A stretch of 64,000 nt of DNA from Cyanophora paradoxa (taxonomy: Eukaryota > Glaucocystophyceae > Cyanophorales > Cyanophoraceae), in NCBI GenBank assembly GCA_004431415.1, contig QPMI01000062.1, forward strand, positions 124,001 through 188,000. Reading direction: 5' to 3'. Positions 56,064 through 64,000 of this stretch are shown in pieces. The position numbers and the translations under genes are program-made. Each line of letters starts with the position of its first letter. The stretch's first letter is position 1. The notes beneath the pieces are model-generated. The model made no database searches. It worked only from the letters and a program-made list of their open reading frames with translations, and had not been told where the DNA came from.

Positions 56064-56884
56064 GGCCCCGTGCCGGAGCGTGAGGCGCGACGCAGGAGCG
56101 GGCGCGGGCGGAGGTGGAGGAGGTGCTGGGGGCGGGCCCCGCGCGGCGCTCGCCGACGCTGGAGGACCTCAACCGCCTCGCCTACTGCACCCGCCTCATC
56201 AAGGAGGGCGCGCCCCGGCCCCCGCCCCGCTCGCCTTCCCCCCGGGCGCCGCCGCTCACGCTGCCCCAGCGATGCGCATGTACCCCCCGGTGTTCTCGGT
56301 CCCCTACCGCATCCTGCGTGAGGACGACGTCCTAATGGGGTACCGCCTCAAGAAGGGGGTGCGCGCGCCCGGCCCCCTCGATGCCCCCGACCGCCTCGCC
56401 CCGACCGCTAGCGCTCGCGCGTGCAGTGCCTGGTGTCGATCCCGGCGTACGCGGTGCACCACGACCCGGAGCTGTGGCCCAACCCGGGCACCTTCGACCC
56501 CGACCGCTTCCTCCCCGAGCGCTCCCTCGGCCGCCACCCCTTCGCCTACATCCCGTCCGCCCGCCCCACCCCGCCCCCGCCCGTGCTCTCTGGCGAGCTG
56601 CTGATCATGAGTGGCGGGGGCGTGCAGGTTCCTGGCGGGCCCGCGGACGTGCATCGGGAACAACTTCAGCATGCTCGAGCAGCGCGCCATCCTCGCCCTC
56701 CTCCTCTCCCGCTTCGACGTCCGGCTGCCTCCGGGCGCCCCGCCCCTCAAGTTCGACGTCCGCACCTCTCCCGCCCTTCCCTCCCCCGGCCCCCATCCCC
56801 TAATGCGCTACCCCCCCGCAGCGGCGGAGCGTGATCATCCTGAAGGCGGAGGCACTGGACCTCGTCTTCACGCCCCGCGCCTGA
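54112..56884 (+). CDS. Cytochrome P450 monooxygenase, membrane-anchored
   Basis: ATG 54112 opens a leader with one hydrophobic segment ([18 protein letters not shown]) followed by the proline-type hinge [14 protein letters not shown]. This fits an ER-anchored P450. Family blocks: [37 protein letters not shown], helix [26 protein letters not shown], the K-helix [10 protein letters not shown] (ExxR), [18 protein letters not shown], and the heme loop [12 protein letters not shown] with the axial Cys. It stops at 56882-56884. Introns are short except one of about 250 nt after DLYEK, which starts with GC and is built of a 31-bp repeat; another GC-AG intron follows HMNG. A CT microsatellite lies in the intron near 56034-56060. 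The subfamily and substrate are not evident; sequence style is CYP4/CYP5-like. Confidence 0.92.
54639..54800. repeat. 31-bp tandem repeat inside a P450 intron
   Basis: Four full units and one diverged unit, each starting GCAAGCCCC and ending in a TCTCT/TTTCT-like end. The first GCAAG is the GC splice donor itself, so every unit carries a potential donor. Units differ at a few positions. Confidence 0.85.
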
Positions 56885-59371
56885 GGCCCCGGGCACCGCC
56901 GCCGGTCCCTCCCCCGCACTCCGGGCCGCCCTCGCACCTAGCCCTCGAGCCCAGCTGCAGCCGGCGGCCCAAACGTTAACCCGAATATGCATCACACTTC
57001 CGGCCCTAGGCCTCCGGCCGCGGCCGCCGCGGCGCGGCTGGCCCCTCGAATCCGTCGATCCGTTGCTGGTCCTTCGCGATGTGCCGGACGCACGCGTACG
57101 CAGTGACGTCGACCGGGCCGGGGCACTTATTATCATATAATTATGTTTGCAACTAAGTTAGCTATATGCGCTAGGATGACAGTCAACGTATGAGTTTTTT
57201 TACCGTAGCATTTCTTAAGCTTAATGCCTAGCCTGCAGCTGCAGCTGCAGCGAGCTATAGCTAGTAGCTTTATATAATTAAGCTTGCAATTGAGCTTAGT
57301 CTGAGTTCGAAATTCAACTTTGGATCATGATCAGTTCTAGCCTAGTAGTACTAGCAGACCGCGCCCGGCCGTGCGCAAGTGCGGCAAGTGCGGGCCGCGC
57401 GCGGAGGTGCAAGGGGGGGTACTTGTGCACATTGCAGGGGTCTTGAGAGGGGGGGGGGGGGGGGGGGGCAGAGACGCGAGGTGGGCGGCCGGGCGAGGCG
57501 GGCGCCGGGGGCGGGGGAGGGGGAAGGGGGGGGGAGGGGCGGGGGGGGGGGGGGGGGGGGGGGGGGTGCGGGTCAGAGAGGCGGGGCGGGCGGACGGGCC
57601 TGGGGTGGGGTGGCGAGGCGAGCAGGGGTGGCGAGCGGCGGCGGCGGACAGGCGAGGGCGGCGGCGGGCGTGAAAGTGGGAGGAGAGGCAGTGGGATGCA
57701 CTTAGCCTGCGCATGCGCAGAGCCGACGTCAGCTCTCCCTGGACAGCGACTGTGCGGGGGCGGGGCCCAGCGGGGTCGGCCGGGTCAGGTGCGCAGCAGC
57801 AGCGGCGTGGCGAACCTGGAGTCGACGAAGTTGAAGCAGCCGGCGGGGCGGCGGGCGAGGAAGCGGGCGGAGCGGCGGCAGGTGGCGCCGCGCCCTGTTC
57901 ATAGCCTGCGCATGCGCATGCTTGACCGGCGAGCCGCACCCAGCCCGCCGCGCTCCCGCCCCGCCCGTCGAGCCGCGCCGTCACTTGTCTCTCGAGCCTG
58001 CCGCCGGCTGCATGGCGCCGGCATCGGTGCGCGAGGGCAGCGTGGCGCGCGCGGGCCGATGCAGACCAATATGGCAGATGCAGGTTCACTCCGACAACGT
58101 GCCCACGCGTGAGAGGCTGCTGCTAGAGGCCAGGCGAGGGAGGCCAGGCGAGGCTGCTGCTGCTAGAGGCTGCTGCTAGAGGCGAGGCCAGACCCATGGC
58201 CACGCGTCAGAGGTTGCTGCTGCTGAAGCTCGGATCTGCGGTCGGCGGGCGAAAGGCGCCGGCAGTCAGCTGCAGCTGCAGAACCATCGGCGCGGCCTCG
58301 GCCAATTGCAAGCGGCGCGCACCGGAAGGCGGCGTCGCGGGCGCCTTCTTCCGGCACTGACGAACGTGCTTGTGCAGGTTCTTGTGCTTGAAGAGAATGA
58401 CAACGCCGAGCTGAAGTCTGCTTGAACCGGAGTCCGTCAGAAACCGAGAGCGTAGCTATAGGCCGAGCTCGAGGCCGCGACGCAGCCGGGCGCGCACCGG
58501 AACGCTGCGTAGTGGGCGCCTTCTTTCTGCACTCTCTCACGTGCCAACGTGTCCGGTCGAGCGAAGTGCTTCCAGCATGCGCAGCGAGTGCATTTGCCGC
58601 CAGTATGGCAGCCGAGCGGCTGCGATGGAGCTCGAGCAAAGCTGACCTTCGCTTGCGACTACGTTTGTCGTCCGCGGACCCGGGCGAAGGGCCGGGTGAC
58701 GCGTACCCGGTTCAAGGCTTTGGGGGGGGGGCTATCTGGCCGGGTACTGCAACACGATATCCCCTGAAACTCGCAGGAGCGCATTTTTTCGGCGCCCGGT
58801 ACAACAGGTACTTGAGGCGGCCTAGCGAGCCACGCGCCGCTTCTAGAGCCAAGGCATGTATGACAGAGTTTGTAGAGCGCATTGAGAGCATTCAGGTGCA
58901 CGTGGTTTGGCGCATATAGCGATAGCAGGTGAGGCGCGAGCGCGACATGTTTGCGCAGCCCCGCCCTTGCATTTTTTTCCGCCGCTCGCAGCGGCTACGA
59001 TGTGATCACGCCTATACGAGAGCGCATGCAAAGAATCGCATCTTACAAAAATTGCTAACACAGAAAGTACGCCGCACCAATTCACCAGGGGAGCAAGGGA
59101 GGGGGTACCCCCCCTTGCAACTAGCCTAGTAGTTGCGTTTATGATTTGTATCCCTGCGTATTAGTATAGTTTGCTGTATGTTTCGCGATCGCGTCTTTGA
59201 GTAGTTTCCCGCATTACCATCGCCGGCGGGCGCCGTGACGTCGACGCGCGGCTTAGTCAAGTGGCCGGTTGGGTACGCTTACTCGCGCCGGGTACAGTCG
59301 AACTAGGCCGCGCACTGCGGATCCGGAATTTGAAAGCTCTGAGTCTAGCTAACCAAAGCCCCCCGCTGATC
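56885..59371. other. Gene-poor spacer with homopolymers and diverged repeats
   Basis: I recognise no gene in these 2.5 kb. Features: an AT-rich palindromic stretch (57130-57350, with AGCTGCAGCTGCAGCTGCAG); poly-G of 20 and 26 nt (57449-57468, 57541-57566); a GCCTGCGCATGCGCA palindrome twice (about 57706 and 57905); short repeats of GAGGCTGCTGCTAGAGGC (58109-58182); and two diverged direct repeats of about 85 nt (near 58285-58372 and 58470-58553), sharing GCGCGCACCGGAA and GGGCGCCTTCTT. Low-complexity open frames (such as 57337-58089, -) lack conserved motifs and were not called. Confidence 0.55.
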
Positions 59372-62300
59372 ATGAGCAGCTGCAGCGGATTTGGCCATAC
59401 GCAGCTCGGGAAACGGAAGCAGGATGAGTACGAGTCAGGAGATCAGCTAGAGGGGCAGATTCCCGCCAAGAGCTCGCGCGGCTTGGACGGGAACGATGTT
59501 GATACGACACCTAACTTCGAGCTTCTACCAGGTGCGCCGCGACGCCCGCGTCGCCCGCGCCGCGCACGGGCGCCGCGCGGCCCGCGTGCCGCGCGCGGCG
59601 CCTCGAGCTTCTGGCGCGCTGCGCCGCTTTTGCCGCTCGCTGAAAGCGTTTCTCGTGCTCGCAGACGAGATCCTGCTCGCCATCTACCGCGATGTCCTGC
59701 GGACGGACGGCCCCCTCGGGCTCGTGCTATCGCTGGGCGGGACCTCTCGCCGGCTACGGGATCTGTGCTGGTACGCGGAGTTCTTCGAAGAGGTCGAGCT
59801 CGAGGCAAGCACCGCTGCTGCCCTCGGCGCTCATACAGTCGCTGACAACGCGCAGCCGGCGCACATGATCAGCGTCTCGCTCCTGGAGTCGTGCTTCAGG
59901 CGCATGGGCAATCACGTCCGGAAGCTCTGCCTCAGCGGCCTTTACATGCGCGGCTTCACCTTGTCGTCGAGCTCCATTAGTATCGGCGAGGTTCGCTTGC
60001 CGCCTTACCTTCGATGGAAGACATCACTGCTCATCAAGAACGCCTTTCCGCAGCTTCTCTCGCTGACGCCCGGGCTCACGCACCTCTCGCTGGCGCACAT
60101 GCGCTTCTTGAAGGAGGAAGACGAGGACGGGGTTGCATCTGTGCAGCCTGTGCGCCCCGGCGTTGCCGGCATCCCGTTTGGCCCGAGGTCGTCGCTTACC
60201 GGATGTATTTGCGCAGATTGTCCTTCAGAATCTGCCGCCCCTCCCGTCCCTCCACACCCTGAACCTCTCCGACATTGTCGTGTTTTCTGATGTGCTCCGT
60301 ACCGTCGTCTCGGACGCCTCCGACACCCTCCAGCGTCTTTTCCTGTGGCGCGTCATCCCCCTCTCTCCCCTCCCATCTGCCCCCCCCCCCCCCCCCCCCG
60401 ACCCCCCTCCCGGCGCGTCATCCTCCCCTCCCCCTTCCCGCCCTCCCCCTCCCCCCCCCTCCTCCCCCCTCCCTCCCTCCCTCCCCCCCCCCCCCCCCCC
60501 GCGACACACACCATTCCCCCTTCCCGTCAACCCCTCGCCCGCACCCCCGCACCTCCCCTTTACCCCCTTTAACCCCACTCTCACCCCACCCTGCCGCGTA
60601 CCCCGCCCGCCCCTCAAATCCCGGGCCGGACCCATCCTCACTCTACATGCGCAGCAACACAGTGGTCATTGAGTTGAAGAACGTCGACAATGATCACGAG
60701 TTTACTCTGTACCCCACGACGGTCTTGCAAAGTCTCGCCGACCTCTGGTGAGGCTTTCTCCCGCCGTCAGGTCGCCACACTCTGTCTGACAGGCTCGGAA
60801 GGCTGCCGCAGCTGCGCGCTCTGGACCTCTCGCACTCGGTCGTCGAGGCCGAGGCACTCGTCGACTGGGTGAACGCGCACCCGTCGCTCGAACAGCTCTA
60901 CCTCGTGCGCTCTCGCCGCGGTCGTCCTTCGCAGTGGCCGGTCACCCTGGATACAGAGACAGCTCAAGAAGAAGTTCGTCTACGTCAACGACGACGACTG
61001 GAGCTCGCTGCACGCATCGCTGAGCTGGTTCGCCGGCAGGGTGTTCGGTTGTTCGGTCGCCGTTAACCTTTTGGGTCCACCTGCGCAGGTTCGCACAATT
61101 GGATACCTGGACAGATGGCAAGTACGCCTCCGCCATCGTTCGCTTCGGGAGGAGTGAGGGGCTCGCAATCTGCGGCGTCGACGGCGAGCTCTACGACCGG
61201 GTTTCTTCCCCCACTTGAGCTCCTGTCGGTGCCCGCGCAGGCCTGACGCGCAGGCATGCGCGCGCAGATGGAGGAAGGGTTCTTCGAGGGGCGGCCGCTG
61301 GAGCCCGGCGAGCTCGACGAGTTCGTCGCCGAGTTCTCCGACCTCCCCGGCGACGCCTGCTGGGGCCTCGAGGCCCGCGACCACCGCGGCCGCACCCCGT
61401 TCCTCGGTCCGACCCCCCGCCGAGCGGCCCCTCGCCCGGCGGCCCCCGCCATAGGGCTCCAGTCTCTTGACATGGGCACGCTTGCGCACAGCAGCGGCGG
61501 TCGCCAGGGGCGATCTCGACCTCGCCCGGCGCCTGAAGGAGGCCGGCGCCGACGTCTCAGCGATCTGCCATCCCCACCCGCGCGCCTCCGCCAGCCGCGC
61601 CAAGCGCTGGGTGCGCACCCCTGCCCCCGCGCCCTCGCCCGTCGAGCTCACTTCCCTTGGGAGGCAGAGCAGCCCGTTTCCTTTCTTCCCCTCTGAGCAC
61701 TCCTGGCACTGGTGCGCTCGCAGCCGTCCCGCTGCTCGTCTCTGCCTCCTCTGCAGCTGATCACGAGCGGGGCGACAGCAGCGACGAGGAGGGCGAGGGC
61801 GCGACTGCCCTGCACCTGCTCGAGGACCTTGGAAAGGACCCCCGCGACCTTGCCGAGGTTCGATTCGCGCCTATGCAGGAGGGGCCGGCGCCTCGCCGCG
61901 CTGACGCGGCGGCGCTGCCGCTGCAGGGGCTGCGCGCCCTGGGGCTCGCCCCGCTCGCGAACGCGCGGGCGAGGAGGCGTGGGATGGAGACGCCGCTGCA
62001 CGCGCACGCCGCGGCCGACGGCGGCTCCGTGCAGATCGTGTCCACCCTCCTCGCCCTCGGCTCCGACCCCTTCCTCAAGGCGCGCCTCCCCTCCCCGCCC
62101 GCCCCTCGCCTCCCGGCCGGCGCCGCTGATCATGAGCGAGGGCCCCCAGAATGCGTCCGGGGACAACGCTCTGTTCGCTGCACTGCGCGGGCCCGACTGC
62201 AAGGCTGAAGTTGTCAAGGCGCTCCTGGACGCGCACCCGAGCCTCGCCGATGCGTTAGGTGACAGCGCCTTGCGCCCTCGCGCGGCCGGCACGTGACCGT

Positions 62301-64000
62301 CGGCTCGGGATCACAGACACGCACGGGGAGAGCGCTCTGTTTGCCGCGTTGCGAGGGTCCGTCTGCAAGGCTGAGGTTCTCGGGGCGCTCTTGGGCGCCC
62401 GCCCGAGTCTTGCCCGCACCACCGGTGCTCGGGACCCCCTCCGCTCTGTGTTGCAGCCGCAGCTGACATGAGTTGCGATGCGGCCGCAGACGCCCAGGGC
62501 CGGAGCCCCATCGCCATGCTCGCGCACTCCGAATGGAGCTCCGCGCTCGCTGGCAAAGTGGCGGCCCTCACGGCGGCGGGGGCCATCGAGTGGGGCGAGG
62601 ATGCGGCGAGGCTGCTGCGCGTGGCGGTCCTGGAGAACAGCGAGGAGGTCGTCCGCCGCCTCCTCGCCCTCCCGGGGGCCGACCCCGGCGCCGCCCTCGC
62701 CTCCTGGACCGACGCCGGCGTGCGCCGGCCGGGCGGCGTGACGCCCCTCATGGAGGCGATGACGGACTGGAGGGACGGGTGCACGTGGCGGGCGCTGCTC
62801 GCCGTGCCGGACATCGACGTCGACGCCCGCGACGACGCCGGCCGCACCGTCCTCCACCACGTCGCCGTGGACGACGGGTACTACGGCTGCAGGGACGGGC
62901 CCTCGCAGCTGGAGGCGCTCCTCGAGCACCCCGTCGACCTCAACGCCGTCGACGGCAAGGGCTTCACCGCCCTGCACCTCCTCCTCCTCGCCTCGGGCTC
63001 GCTGCTCCCTCCGCAATCGCGCGCCAAGATCCAGAAGCTGCTCGGTGCGTTCGACGCCGGTTGGCATCCACAAGGCCCGACCACGAGCGCGACTGACTGC
63101 GTGTGCGGGGGCAGAGAGGCGGGAGTTGGACCCGAACATGCGGGACCCGGCCGGCCTCCCCCCGCTCTTCCTCGCCGTCAGGCGCAAGGCGCACGACGTG
63201 CTCCAGGCGCGTCGCCCCGGCTCTGCTTGCCCGCCCCCGGGCCCGGGCCCGGCCCGCCGGCTGCAGTGGGGCCTGAGAGACGGGCGCCGCAGCTCCTCCT
63301 CGACCGCCCGGACCTGGACGTGAACGCGACGGCGGAGGGCGGGAAGTGCGCCGCCCTCGCCCCCCGGCCCCCTCGGCGCGGCTGCGGGTTCGACGGCGGG
63401 CGCGGCGCAGGACGGCCCTCTGGCTGGCCTGCGCGGAGCACGACTGGTGGTCGGCGAGGCGGATCCTGAGGTTCCCCGGCGTCGACGTGCACCGGGCCCC
63501 GGCCGGCCGGCCCTCCCCCATCTTCCTCGCAATCTCGGCCCCGTTCGCGAGGGAGGCGGGGGACCCGGAAAGGGCGCTGCACTTCGACGTCCTCGAGGTG
63601 CTCTTCGCGCGGGGCGCCCGCGCCGAGCCGGCCGACGACTCCGGCTACGGCGTCCTCCACCACGTGCCCCGCCCCTGCCTCTCCTGTGCCCCGGCCCGGC
63701 CCGCGCCGACCGCCGGGGCGGGGCGGGGCGGGCGGCAGGTCGTGGCGAACTCGAACGAGGCCGCCACGGCCGATGCCCTCCTCTTCCTCGACGACCCCCG
63801 CGCCGCCTGCGCCCTCCGCGATCCCCAAGGTCCCCGCCCCCTTCCCCCTCCCCCTCTCCCCTCCCCCTCCTCCCCCCCTCCTCCCTCCCCCCTCCTCCTC
63901 CCCCCCTTCCCCCCCCCCCCCCCCCCACCACCACCACCACCTTCACCCGCCCCTCCCCTCCCCCCCGAACTCTCGCTTTTTGCCTCGCCCCGGCCGCTTC
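59372..64000 (+). CDS. F-box/LRR/ankyrin-repeat protein, 3' partial
   Basis: The start is MSSCSGFGHTQLGKRKQDEY at 59372. After the first intron, LLPDEILLAIYRDVLRTDG and GGTSRRLRDLCWYAEFFEEV look like an F-box. Leucine-rich repeats follow: NHVRKLCLSGLYMRGF, GLTHLSLAHMRFL, PSLHTLNLSDIVVFSD, PQLRALDLSHSVVEAEALV, PSLEQLYLVRS. From about 61470 the gene reads ankyrin repeats: AVARGDLDLARRLKEAGADV, ETPLHAHAAADGG, GDNALFAALRG, GESALFAALRG, VTPLMEAMTD, AGRTVLHHVAVD, KGFTALHLLLLASG, GLPPLFLAVR. The gene runs off the window. One long C-rich intron (about 60350-60648) holds poly-C runs. The two halves are linked by exons such as GKYASAIVRFGRSEGLAIC, but a gene boundary near 61.2 kb is possible. F-box proteins usually select substrates for SCF ubiquitin ligases; the target is unknown. 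Confidence 0.7.

Noticed and set aside
57337-58089. A 250-codon minus-strand open frame over the poly-G region
   Set aside because: Pro/Ala/Ser/Arg low complexity with long Pro runs from poly-C. A short segment (CFNFVDSRF) in another frame looks protein-like, but it has no supported exon context.

Overview
This is nuclear DNA of a GC-rich, flagellated, plastid-bearing protist. Genes sit on both strands with small gaps and are split by many short introns (mostly 50-90 nt). The introns are C-rich in the sense direction, often built from CCCCG units, usually carry a CTGAC-like branch site, and end in GCAG. A large share begin with GC instead of GT; splicing at these GC sites restores conserved protein motifs. 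A plastid-type porphobilinogen deaminase starts MAAF and has an S/T/A-rich leader without a hydrophobic signal core. An early Phe is the known hallmark of glaucophyte (Cyanophora) cyanelle transit peptides. With the extreme GC and the flagellar genes (kinesin-3, CFAP418), a glaucophyte is my best guess; a GC-rich haptophyte is the alternative. This is inference, not proof.

Layout. 1-1258: 3' end of an unrecognised His-tract protein (+). 1350-3149: Golgi GT43 glycosyltransferase (-). 3150-4490: palindrome-rich spacer. 4491-6882: tandem kinase-pseudokinase (-). 7288-10805: M1 aminopeptidase (+). 11266-12853: HEMC (+). 13240-15796: kelch protein (-). 16349-18649: kinesin-14 motor part (-). About 9.5 kb of this (9081-18604) recurs head-to-tail at 18651-28200. 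The second pass therefore begins inside the aminopeptidase, repeats HEMC and the kelch gene, and ends in a full-length kinesin-14 (25932-30077). The two copies differ almost only by G/C homopolymer indels, so this is either a very recent tandem duplication or an assembly artefact.

30389-31910 is the most striking gene: a LOV photoreceptor domain fused in frame to GTP cyclohydrolase II, the first enzyme of riboflavin synthesis. A flavin-binding light sensor is thus joined to the enzyme that starts flavin production. Then follow profilin (32625-33095), CFAP418 (34012-35016, -), a long protein with PPC-like beta domains and low-complexity tails (35439-40125), and SSRP1 of FACT with an AT-hook tail (40258-44198, -). 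SSRP1 is divergent from a kinesin-3 (44355-49896). Next come an oxysterol-binding-protein-related gene whose signature is assembled from two consecutive 7-nt microexons (50328-53165, -), a cytochrome P450 (54112-56884), a 2.5-kb repeat-rich spacer, and an F-box/LRR/ankyrin gene running off the right edge (59372-64000).

The neighbours do not form a pathway cluster. They are ordinary housekeeping, cytoskeletal, lipid, tetrapyrrole and flavin genes. No tRNA, rRNA, CRISPR or transposon gene was recognised. All exon models were read by eye from frame and motif continuity; ends marked uncertain should be taken as approximate.
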